A DNA stretch of 5,391 bases from Muribaculaceae bacterium (GTDB taxonomy: Bacteria > Bacteroidota > Bacteroidia > Bacteroidales > Muribaculaceae), in assembly GCA_017962285.1 (NCBI GenBank), contig JAGCVR010000065.1:1-5391 (forward strand), read 5' to 3'. This document shows, piece by piece, positions 1 to 5,391 of this stretch (positions are counted from its first letter, which is position 1; every line of letters starts with the position of its first letter). The translations under genes were made by a program, and so were the position numbers. Under the pieces are notes generated by a model that ran no database searches, was not told the origin of the DNA, and saw only the letters and a list, made by a program, of their open reading frames with translations.

Positions 1-1
1 G

Positions 2-916
2 GAATCCTTCACCATCACAGACAAACTGCCGTGCTGGGCGATTCATTCCGCAGCCGACCTGGAGCGCATTTTCAATGAGCAGCTCAACCGTTGCGGAGTG
101 GACTATTTTGACTATTATTGGCTTCACGCCCTCAACAAGAATTATTATGCCACTATGCAGAATGTGGATGGATTTGGTTTCATTTCGCAGAAAAAAGCCG
201 AAGGGAAAATCAGGCATATTGGCTTTTCTTTTCACGACGAGCCTGCACTACTGGAGCAGATTCTTTCCGAACACCCTGAAACTGAATACGTACAGTTGCA
301 AATCAACTATCTCGACTGGAACGACCCCACTGTTCGGGCCAAAGAGTGTTATGAGATCTGCCGGAGGCACAAAAAAGAGATAATTGTCATGGAGCCCGTA
401 AAGGGCGGTGCCCTTGCGAAAGTGCCACAACAAGTGGAAGAAATGTTCCGCAACTCTAATCCGCACGCCAGCCCGGCATCATGGGCGGTGAGATATGCAG
501 CTTCGCTTCCTGGAATAATCATGGTTCTAAGTGGCATGAGCAATCTTGAGCAGATTAACGACAACACTTCTTACATGGAGGATTTTCAGCCTCTTACCGA
601 CGAAGAGAAGATGATTGTGGGGTCCGCCACGGCAATAATCAAAGATGCCGTTGCCGTACCGTGTACCGCCTGCCACTACTGCACCGAGGATTGTCCGATG
701 CAGATTGCCATACCGGAATATCTTGCCATCTACAACACTCTTCATCAGTTCCGCCAAGAGCAGCAATGGCTCAACACCAAGGCATACTATGACAAACTCA
801 ACAGTTCTCACGGCAAAGCAAGCGATTGCATTCAATGCGGACAATGCGAAGCACGTTGCCCCCAGCACATCGCCATCATTGACAACCTGCAGAAAGTGGC
901 AGAGTCACTCGAGTAA
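2..916 (+). CDS. Aldo/keto reductase with C-terminal 2x[4Fe-4S] domain, 5'-truncated by window edge
   Basis: This is a cytoplasmic NAD(P)H-dependent aldo/keto reductase of the ferredoxin-fused type; its substrate is unknown. The frame is open from base 2, so the true start lies outside the window; 304 residues are visible and roughly 75-80 N-terminal residues are probably missing. Numbering from the first visible residue, the TDKLP stretch (K8) fits the catalytic Lys strand, and LH at 41-42, after a DYFDYY stretch, fits the catalytic His. The barrel strand VMEPVKGGAL begins at about 129. Two clusters follow: C221-x2-C224-x2-C227-x3-C231-P and C276-x2-C279-x2-C282-x3-C286-P, each a classic [4Fe-4S] binding pattern. 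The catalytic Asp and Tyr are not visible because of the truncation. The gene ends at TAA and is followed by a strong terminator, so it is the last gene of its unit. The family call is firm; the physiological role is open. Confidence 0.95.
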   Translation, partial: ESFTITDKLPCWAIHSAADLERIFNEQLNRCGVDYFDYYWLHALNKNYYATMQNVDGFGFISQKKAEGKIRHIGFSFHDEPALLEQILSEHPETEYVQLQINYLDWNDPTVRAKECYEICRRHKKEIIVMEPVKGGALAKVPQQVEEMFRNSNPHASPASWAVRYAASLPGIIMVLSGMSNLEQINDNTSYMEDFQPLTDEEKMIVGSATAIIKDAVAVPCTACHYCTEDCPMQIAIPEYLAIYNTLHQFRQEQQWLNTKAYYDKLNSSHGKASDCIQCGQCEARCPQHIAIIDNLQKVAESLE

Positions 917-943
917 TCTCAAATCAACATTTTAGAACAACAA

Positions 944-980
944 GAGAGCCGCAGCTGATTAACCTGCGGCTCTCCTTTTT
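944..980 (+). terminator. Rho-independent terminator of the aldo/keto reductase gene
   Basis: A perfect 11-bp GC-rich stem pairs GAGAGCCGCAG (944-954) with CTGCGGCTCTC (964-974), with a 9-nt loop and then CTTTTT. It starts 27 nt after the reductase stop. It sits between two convergent genes. Read on the minus strand the stem is followed by TTGTTGTT, so it may also stop transcripts from the amylase gene, but with a weaker U-tract. Confidence 0.9.
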
Positions 981-1002
981 CAATTACGCGTCGAACTGCG
1001 CC

Positions 1003-3825
1003 TTATTTCTTGATTAATTTTGCGACACGTGCTCCGTTGGCTGTAGTAGCGCGGAGGATGTATGTGCCAGGTGCAAGGTCGGAAATGTTGATCTGGTTGC
1101 CGTTGGCCTGACTTGCCATCAGACCGCCCCAAAGTGAGTAGACCTCAATCAGGCTCACTTCACCGGCATCAACTGTTACGATGTCGGTAGCGGGGTTAGG
1201 ATAAATCCTGAGTGCGGCTTCGGCCTCATTGTTGTCGATAACCACATCTTCGATGCCCACTACGTCGGGAGTGAAGTTAAGGTCGCTGATGTCTTCGATG
1301 AGCGTGAACGGATGTGCCATGTTCGAAATAATCACATAACCGTGAGCGGGAACAGTAATTGTACTGGAAGACGCATTAAACGATGGGTTTGTGCCGTAAC
1401 TCTTAGAGTTGATATAGTAACCCGATGTCTTACTGAATGTGTAAGAGAACGTCTTCTGTGCGTTGGTCACATTCACGGCAACTATGAGTTCTTTAGAGTT
1501 GTCGGAATTGCGGGCAGTGATAAAACGTCCGTCGGACCAGTTTGAATAGGCATAAGCCGGATAGAACTGAGCAGAGCTGTTGAACAAGTCGGGGTTAGCT
1601 TTACGGAAGCTGAGGATTTCGCACCAAGAGTCATAGAGACCGCGACGTGTCGGGTCTGTGAGCTTGTTCCAGAAGCGGTCTTTCTTACGCATCTTTGCAT
1701 CGTCGTTACCAAGAGCGATGTCGTAGCCCATTTCATCGAACTCATAGAGCATCTTTGCGCCACGCGACAGGAAGCCGAGAGCTGCCATGGCACCTATTCG
1801 CTTGCAATAGGTTGCCACAGTCTTGTCGCTTGAGTAAGTCTTTGCCCAGTAGCCGAGACGCTCTTCATCATGGCTGTCGGGATAAGAAACCCAGTAGTGG
1901 CTGGGGTCGTTGTAACCGGAGAGGTCGCTGTTCGACTGGTACATACCCACTTGCTGCTGCGATGGCTGCATCATCTGACGCCACGACATACCGCCGGCTG
2001 CGCCAATTGCATTCTCTTCGGAAGATGATACGAAGGATTCGAAAATGAGCACAGCGCGCGGGTTCACACTGCGTGCAGCATTTATGAAACGTTTCTCGTT
2101 CTCAATACGCGAAGAGTTGTAGGCATAGGCGTCGCGTCCGCTCGAGTAGCTGTTGCTGTCGCCATAACCTTTGGCAAGGTCGAAGCGGTAACCGTCGATC
2201 TTGTACTCTTTTGTCCAGTATTTGAGGATATCGGCGAAGTATTGGCGCACATAAGGCGATTCCTGTTTCCAGTCGTTACCCACGCTGAAATCGTGAGGTG
2301 CGTCAACGTTAAGGAACGGATTGGCGGAAGTAGGCTTGTTTGTACTTGAGTTCCAGTACAGCTTAGCCCATGGGTGGTCGCCCCACACATGATTGAACAC
2401 CACGTCGAGAATCACTGCGATGCCGCGCTTGTGACATTCGTCGATGAAACGACGGTATGCCTTTGCCGTACCGTAGGCCTTGTCGGCAGCCATGTAGAAC
2501 GTGGGATTGTAACCCCATGAGTCGTTGCCCGAGAATTCCTGTACCGGCATCAGCTCAATGGCGTTAATGCCAAGGCGCTCCAGATATGGCAGCTTGTTGG
2601 TAGCTGCAGTGATTGTACCTTCGTCGGTGAAGTCGCGAACAAGCAGCTCATAAATCACCAGGTCGCCGCGGTCGGGAGTCTGGAAGTCTGTCACCTCCCA
2701 GTTATAGTCGTCGATATTGCCCTTGTAAACTGCGATGACATTGGTTCCCACTTTTTCCTGCGGGAACGGACGGATGCCCGGATACATGGTCTCATTGATA
2801 TACTTGTCGTTCCAGGGGTCCTGAATCATCTTGGCATAGGGGTCAGCCACAATGAGGTTGTCGTCAACGAGATAGTAGTAGCCGTATTCCTTGTTGCGGT
2901 CTAGGCCATTGACAGTAACCCAGAAGAACTTTCCGCTCAGTCCGTTGGCATCGGTGGTCTGGTAGTTCATCATGGTGTTCACGTCGGGATCGAAATTGTT
3001 CCACTCACCCACAAGCATCACGTTGGTCTTGTTTGGCGCGAGCAGACAGAATGTAACGGAGCCGTCGGAGTTCTGCGTTGCTCCCTGATAGAGCTTGCCC
3101 GAGAAAGTCTTTGACTGTGAATTGGGGCGATAGCACATTACGAGTGTGTCGCGCTCAACTTTGCTGCCGAGAGTTGCTTCGGCAATGAATCTGTAGTTGC
3201 CCACACTCGACATGGAATAGTTGAACGACAGTTCAGTGGCGTTCTGTTTCTGTCCCAATACGGAGCCGCCAACATTGTTGAGATACACCTTGAGATCGGC
3301 AGCAGTTGATGCCGACACTGTCAAGGGTACGCTGGTAGCTGCGTTGACGAACTTTTTCGACAGAGAAGTGGCGATTTGCACTGCAAGTCCTGCAGGATGC
3401 ACTTCCACGTAGATGTCAGCACCGCCGGTATCCTTACCTTCTTTGGTCTTGGTTCCGTTGCGGAACACAAACGCGAGCTTGGTGATGTGCTGGTTGGGAT
3501 CGGTAATTCCATAGTAGTCGCGCATGTTACCCATGTCGAGCTGCCAAAGGTTAGTTCCGATCGACGTCAGTTTGTACTTGGCAGAGTTGTCGCCCCATGT
3601 GGGAGCATGCTGCCAATCAGGACCGCCATTCAAGGTGCAGCCGGTGTGCGCATAACAGTCGGTAGCGCCTACCATGCCTCCGGTTCCCTGAGTGGCATCA
3701 AAGATAATTTTAACATTCTCACTGTCTTCCTGAAGTATGGCAGGAACAGTGGTGACAACCGCTGCCGAAGCCCACTTCACGCTCACCAGAACGGCGAACA
3801 GAACAAATGTAATAATTCTTTTCAT
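1003..3825 (-). CDS. Secreted GH13 alpha-amylase family enzyme with T9SS type A sorting domain
   Basis: This is a predicted extracellular or surface enzyme acting on alpha-1,4-glucans such as starch or glycogen. I place the start at ATG 3825, giving 940 aa, because it is followed directly by a signal peptide (MKRIITFVLFAVLVSVKWASA). An in-frame TTG at 3864 would add 13 charged residues ahead of it, inside the leader. Domains: signal peptide 1-21; an N-terminal beta-rich module about 25-135 (KLAFVFRN at 116-123), probably carbohydrate-binding; a second Ig-like segment about 140-235; a CBM48/E-set-like domain about 243-355 (VMLVGEWNNF); the GH13 barrel from about 388. All four GH13 motifs are present: DVVFNH 474-479, YRFD with nucleophile D549, acid/base E596 in IFES, and SHDEER with H652-D653. 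A C-terminal beta domain (about 740-850) and a sorting domain from about 872 (YPNPATD at 875-881, end KLIKK) follow. No SusC/D genes are visible nearby. Alpha-amylase versus pullulanase-type specificity cannot be decided. Confidence 0.95.
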   Translation of the reverse strand: MKRIITFVLFAVLVSVKWASAAVVTTVPAILQEDSENVKIIFDATQGTGGMVGATDCYAHTGCTLNGGPDWQHAPTWGDNSAKYKLTSIGTNLWQLDMGNMRDYYGITDPNQHITKLAFVFRNGTKTKEGKDTGGADIYVEVHPAGLAVQIATSLSKKFVNAATSVPLTVSASTAADLKVYLNNVGGSVLGQKQNATELSFNYSMSSVGNYRFIAEATLGSKVERDTLVMCYRPNSQSKTFSGKLYQGATQNSDGSVTFCLLAPNKTNVMLVGEWNNFDPDVNTMMNYQTTDANGLSGKFFWVTVNGLDRNKEYGYYYLVDDNLIVADPYAKMIQDPWNDKYINETMYPGIRPFPQEKVGTNVIAVYKGNIDDYNWEVTDFQTPDRGDLVIYELLVRDFTDEGTITAATNKLPYLERLGINAIELMPVQEFSGNDSWGYNPTFYMAADKAYGTAKAYRRFIDECHKRGIAVILDVVFNHVWGDHPWAKLYWNSSTNKPTSANPFLNVDAPHDFSVGNDWKQESPYVRQYFADILKYWTKEYKIDGYRFDLAKGYGDSNSYSSGRDAYAYNSSRIENEKRFINAARSVNPRAVLIFESFVSSSEENAIGAAGGMSWRQMMQPSQQQVGMYQSNSDLSGYNDPSHYWVSYPDSHDEERLGYWAKTYSSDKTVATYCKRIGAMAALGFLSRGAKMLYEFDEMGYDIALGNDDAKMRKKDRFWNKLTDPTRRGLYDSWCEILSFRKANPDLFNSSAQFYPAYAYSNWSDGRFITARNSDNSKELIVAVNVTNAQKTFSYTFSKTSGYYINSKSYGTNPSFNASSSTITVPAHGYVIISNMAHPFTLIEDISDLNFTPDVVGIEDVVIDNNEAEAALRIYPNPATDIVTVDAGEVSLIEVYSLWGGLMASQANGNQINISDLAPGTYILRATTANGARVAKLIKK
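1006..1215 (-). other. T9SS type A C-terminal sorting domain within the amylase
   Basis: The last ~70 residues of the amylase (about 871-940) form the Por-secretion sorting domain. YPNPATD lies at 875-881, followed by alternating hydrophobic strands (VSLIEVYSLWG), NISDLAPGTYILR, and a basic terminus KLIKK. In known type IX substrates this domain directs outer-membrane translocation and is usually cleaved on surface attachment or release. It predicts that the organism carries the Por/Spr machinery, which lies outside this window. Confidence 0.92.
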
Positions 3826-3860
3826 GTTAGTTATTTTTAAGTTATTATGCAGTTTTAATC

Positions 3861-3910
3861 TCAATTAATGTCAATCGGTCTCAGTTTTTATGAATTAACC
3901 TCAGTCTATT
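3861..3910. repeat. 10-bp phased TCART-like repeats in the amylase leader
   Basis: On the plus strand, related pentamers begin at exactly 10-bp intervals: TCAAT (3861), TCAAT (3871), TCAGT (3881), TGAAT (3891), TCAGT (3901). They lie between the predicted amylase transcription start and its ATG. The periodicity is directly visible. A regulatory meaning is inference: either a same-face protein-binding array on DNA or repeated motifs in the 5' UTR. Confidence 0.4.
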
Positions 3911-3933
3911 CCACCCCATTCGGGTTAACCAAG

Positions 3934-3964
3934 CAAATTTACAATCTTATTTTATAACTTCAAA
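3934..3964 (-). promoter_or_regulatory. Bacteroidota-type promoter of the amylase gene
   Basis: Read on the minus strand this is TTTG (3964-3961), a 19-bp spacer, then TAAATTTG (3941-3934), an exact match to the Bacteroidota -33/-7 pattern (TTTG and TAnnTTTG). Transcription would start near 3927-3931, giving a 5' UTR of about 100 nt before ATG 3825. The sequence before the ATG is A/T-rich (AAAAATAACTAAC) with no clear Shine-Dalgarno, as is common in this phylum. Confidence 0.75.
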
Positions 3965-4110
3965 GAAAATCACCCATTTTTAATTTTCATTTAATAAAAG
4001 AGGAAGGAATCGGGCGATGTCCGATGAAGTGAAAAAGGAAGTAATGCGCTGTGCGCAGGAAGTAAAAGATGAAGTAAACTCACTCACGCTCGTGGAAGTG
4101 AAAATGGATG

Positions 4111-4146
4111 CTGGGAGATTTGGGAGTTCTACGAGTACTATGAGCA
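4111..4146 (+). repeat. Degenerate 9-bp tandem repeat (four units)
   Basis: Four adjoining 9-mers share a pattern close to CTnnGAGnn: CTGGGAGAT (4111), TTGGGAGTT (4120), CTACGAGTA (4129), CTATGAGCA (4138). A fifth, poorer unit may begin at 4147 (CTAAGTCAT). It looks like an eroded minisatellite just left of the palindrome cluster. Confidence 0.55.
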
Positions 4147-4169
4147 CTAAGTCATCGCCGGGGGCTCTA

Positions 4170-4360
4170 AGGGCAAAGCCCTAACAGAATACAGGCGGGG
4201 GTGTCACCCCCCGTGGAGTGAAAGGTGAATTAAGTCCGTTAGGACTGGGAACATCATAGGCAGGGGTGTAGCCATAGGCGGAACCCCTGTGTATTGAGAC
4301 ACATTTGTGTTTTAGTCCCGTCGGGACGACAGAGTAATCACGTGGGGGACCGTTTCGTCC
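4170..4360. repeat. Cluster of seven short palindromes (REP/MITE-like element)
   Basis: Seven inverted repeats follow one another in 190 bp: AGGGC/GCCCT (4170-4182); GGGGGTG/CACCCCC (4197-4211); AGTCC/GGACT around GTTA (4233-4246); CAGGGGT/ACCCCTG (4261-4289) enclosing a small GCC-ATA-GGC hairpin; ACACA/TGTGT (4299-4310); GTCCCG-T-CGGGAC (4315-4327); GGAC/GTCC (4347-4360). All are visible and self-complementary on either strand. The block resembles dispersed palindromic intergenic elements of Bacteroidales; this comparison is from memory and was not searched. There is no transposase and no clear target duplication. Confidence 0.6.
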
Positions 4361-4390
4361 TGCACTCTTCCACTTCACGCTTTATAAACC

Positions 4391-4427
4391 AAAAGTGCCG
4401 CTTTCCCTCGCAGGATGGCGGCACTTT
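4391..4427 (-). terminator. Rho-independent terminator of rplS
   Basis: A perfect 10-bp stem pairs AAAGTGCCGC (4392-4401) with GCGGCACTTT (4418-4427) around a 16-nt loop that may itself close by TCC/GGA pairing. On the minus strand the stem runs out into TTTTGGTTTATAAA. It begins 24 nt after the rplS stop and should separate rplS from the repeats beyond it. Confidence 0.85.
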
Positions 4428-4451
4428 GTGCATAACGTTGCAAGCAAGACT

Positions 4452-4814
4452 TTAGTCTTCCTTCTTAACCACGCGGCGCTCTTTGATACGAGCTTTCTTA
4501 CCGGTGAGGTTACGCAGATAGTACAGGCGCGAACGACGCACCTTACCATGCTTGTTGATAACAATGCTGTCGATAAATGGCGACTCGATGGGGAAAATGC
4601 GCTCCACACCAATACCGTCGCTCACCTTGCGAACAGTGAAACGTTTCTTCTGACCTTCGCCCACGATTTTGATAACCACGCCGCGGTACTGCTGAATACG
4701 TTCCTTGTTACCTTCCTTGATGCGATAAGCTACTGTGATGGTGTCGCCAGGGAAAAATTCGGGAAGTTCTTTGCCGGTAGCAAATGCCTGCTCTGCAATC
4801 TTAATTAAATCCAT
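4452..4814 (-). CDS. rplS: 50S ribosomal protein L19 (bL19)
   Basis: This structural protein of the large ribosomal subunit sits at the 30S-50S interface. The 120 aa are the normal length for the family. The sequence is typical throughout: an N-terminal helix ([11 protein letters not shown]), [16 protein letters not shown], the [11 protein letters not shown] core, [23 protein letters not shown], and the basic [25 protein letters not shown] tail, ending in KKED. ATG 4814 is the natural family start. The sequence ahead of it is A/T-rich with no strong ribosome-binding site. The gene appears to be transcribed alone: it has its own promoter and structured leader upstream and a hairpin terminator after it. 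It is not next to rpsP, rimM or trmD here, unlike the E. coli operon; mutL lies upstream on the same strand. Confidence 0.98.
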   Translation of the reverse strand: MDLIKIAEQAFATGKELPEFFPGDTITVAYRIKEGNKERIQQYRGVVIKIVGEGQKKRFTVRKVSDGIGVERIFPIESPFIDSIVINKHGKVRRSRLYYLRNLTGKKARIKERRVVKKED

Positions 4815-4896
4815 TGTAAATTATTAATTATAACGTTATAAATAATCTCTTGCAACATTCACGAGCCACTCGTTCTTCTCGCCAGAGGTTGCAAAA
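4815..4896 (-). ncRNA. Structured 5' leader of rplS (candidate autoregulatory RNA)
   Basis: The ~82-nt stretch before rplS folds on the minus strand. A closing stem pairs TTGCAAC with GTTGCAA (4888-4894 with 4850-4856), extendable to 4848/4896 with one G-U pair. Inside it a perfect hairpin ACGAG-TGG-CTCGT (4873-4861) is placed off-centre, leaving unpaired sides of 4 and 14 nt. Below it is a palindrome (4828-4841). The predicted promoter would start transcription almost at the base of the stem. Ribosomal protein genes are often controlled by such leaders that bind their own product; that role here is inference. Confidence 0.5.
4828..4841. promoter_or_regulatory. Perfect palindrome TTATAACGTTATAA before rplS start
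   Basis: A 14-bp perfect palindrome lies 14-27 nt upstream of the rplS ATG. Allowing one mismatched pair it extends to 4823-4846. It could be an RNA hairpin near the ribosome landing site or an operator. In such AT-rich sequence a chance origin is possible. Confidence 0.35.
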
Positions 4897-4902
4897 GCGG
4901 TG

Positions 4903-4933
4903 CAAAATTAGTAAAAATCATTCAATTACACAA
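4903..4933 (-). promoter_or_regulatory. Bacteroidota-type promoter of rplS
   Basis: On the minus strand TTG (4933-4931) is followed by a 20-bp spacer and TAATTTTG (4910-4903), which fits TAnnTTTG fully; the -33 element is only partial. Transcription would start near 4897-4901, at the first base of the leader stem. The promoter lies in the gap after mutL and supports separate transcription of rplS. Confidence 0.65.
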
Positions 4934-4967
4934 CCCTCCCCGCCAACTTTTTCAAAAAGTGAAGTAA

Positions 4968-5391
4968 TTAGAAATTCCTGCTGATGGTTTCGGTGGGGAT
5001 TATGTATAACACACGCTTGCCGTCGGGGGTATAATTGGGGTTGGGAAGCTGAAGCAAATCGGCTACAAGCCTCTCCATCTCCTCGCTGCTGAGCACCCTG
5101 CCCCGCTGGATTGCCGATGATTTCGCCACTCTCATGGCTATGGTCTTATACACCTGCCGCGATGCGTCATCTCCGCCATCTTCCACTGCTTCGATGATGC
5201 CGAGTATCAATTCACGCACGTCGGCTCCTTCCATTCCCGTGGGCATGGCAGTTATGGACCATTCATTCTCACTCAAATGGGAAAGAACGAAGCCCACTCG
5301 CTCCATTTCCTGCTCAATCTCAGCAAGGACCACACTCTGAGTTGGCGTTAACTTCAACACTTCGGGGAAAAGCACGTTTTGCGGTGTCACC
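4968..5391 (-). CDS. mutL: DNA mismatch repair protein MutL, C-terminal part (truncated by window edge)
   Basis: This is the C-terminal dimerization domain of MutL, the ATPase that links MutS mismatch recognition to downstream repair. About 141 codons are visible; the N-terminal GHKL ATPase and linker lie beyond the right edge, so no start can be given. Recognisable features are LLFPE-like NVLFPEVLKL near the visible start, the helix-rich LAEIEQEMERVGFVLS segment, AMRVAKSSAIQRGRVLSSEEME (the position of ACHxAIKxG in relatives), and the tail PNYTPDGKRVLYIIP. The CPHGRP metal-ligand motif of endonuclease-type MutL is replaced by PNYTPDGK, so the visible part lacks one canonical nuclease motif; the DQHA motif would lie outside. 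It ends at TAA (4968-4970), 35 bp from the rplS -33 element. The product call rests on pattern recognition of this domain and is strong but partial. Confidence 0.9.
   Translation of the reverse strand, partial: VTPQNVLFPEVLKLTPTQSVVLAEIEQEMERVGFVLSHLSENEWSITAMPTGMEGADVRELILGIIEAVEDGGDDASRQVYKTIAMRVAKSSAIQRGRVLSSEEMERLVADLLQLPNPNYTPDGKRVLYIIPTETISRNF

Larger units (their letters stand above)
3965..4391. other. Intergenic region without a convincing gene, rich in degenerate repeats
   Basis: About 430 bp lie between the amylase promoter and the rplS terminator. In order the stretch holds: an AT-rich run (3965-4000); a low-complexity segment with five GAAGTA/GAAGTG hexamers (4026, 4038, 4059, 4071, 4095); four degenerate 9-bp tandem units (4111-4146); and a G/C-rich cluster of palindromes (4170-4360). 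The only open frames are a 55-codon plus-strand ORF (4017-4184) and a 65-codon minus-strand ORF (4181-4378). Both run through repeats and lack protein-like support. No tRNA, CRISPR or transposase was seen. Confidence 0.7.

Noticed and set aside
3376..3840. 154-codon plus-strand ORF opposite the amylase N-terminus
   Set aside because: It is a shadow of the amylase frame, with no start signals or domain features.
3826..3864. Alternative amylase start at TTG 3864
   Set aside because: It adds 13 residues before a canonical signal peptide that begins with Met at 3825, and uses a rare start codon in the leader.
4017..4184. 55-codon plus-strand ORF with ATG and AGGAAGG 8 nt upstream; the N-terminal half has an EV-rich, helix-like spacing
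   Set aside because: The start context is fair, but the sequence is a low-complexity GAAGTR repeat running into the minisatellite and the first palindrome, where it stops. No promoter with both elements was seen. Proteomics or conservation in frame would be needed to revive it.
4170..4360. CRISPR-like array
   Set aside because: The palindromes all differ in sequence and spacing; there are no identical direct repeats with spacers.
4181..4378. 65-codon minus-strand ORF starting with GTG
   Set aside because: It is the translation of the palindrome cluster. It has no ribosome-binding site, Pro/Gly-rich low-quality composition, and lies wholly within repeats.
4395..4808. 137-codon plus-strand ORF opposite rplS
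   Set aside because: It is antisense to the certain rplS gene and begins inside the rplS terminator; a shadow frame.
4946..4960. Palindrome ACTTTTT-C-AAAAAGT just after mutL, as a terminator
   Set aside because: The stem is almost all A/T, has a 1-nt centre, and is followed on the minus strand by a G-rich run rather than a U-tract.

Overview
The window looks like a chromosomal segment of a gut-type Bacteroidales bacterium (Muribaculaceae, Prevotellaceae or Porphyromonadaceae-like; the exact family cannot be fixed from this sequence). The evidence is a secreted GH13 amylase ending in a type IX secretion (T9SS) sorting domain, a MutL and bL19 of Bacteroidota style, AT-rich start regions without strong Shine-Dalgarno sites, and two promoters matching the Bacteroidota pattern (TTTG or TTG, 19-20 bp, TAnnTTTG).

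Layout: bases 2-916 (+) hold the C-terminal 304 residues of an aldo/keto reductase with two C-terminal [4Fe-4S] motifs. It is cut by the left edge and ends at a strong hairpin terminator (944-980). Convergent to it, 1003-3825 (-) encodes a 940-residue extracellular alpha-amylase family enzyme with signal peptide, two N-terminal beta-domains, a complete GH13 catalytic set and the T9SS domain. Its promoter lies at 3934-3964, and its ~100-nt leader contains a 10-bp-phased motif array. Bases 3965-4391 hold no convincing gene. They hold degenerate short repeats, a 9-bp minisatellite and a cluster of seven palindromes. Then come the rplS terminator, rplS (bL19, 4452-4814, -), a structured rplS leader with its own promoter, and the C-terminal end of mutL (4968-5391, -), cut by the right edge.

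The genes are not an evident pathway: mutL and rplS are housekeeping, the amylase works in extracellular starch or glycogen degradation, and the reductase is a cytoplasmic redox enzyme. Each has its own control signals where these can be seen. No new multi-gene system is visible. The most interesting material is non-coding: the rplS leader, the phased repeats in the amylase leader, and the palindrome-rich intergenic block.
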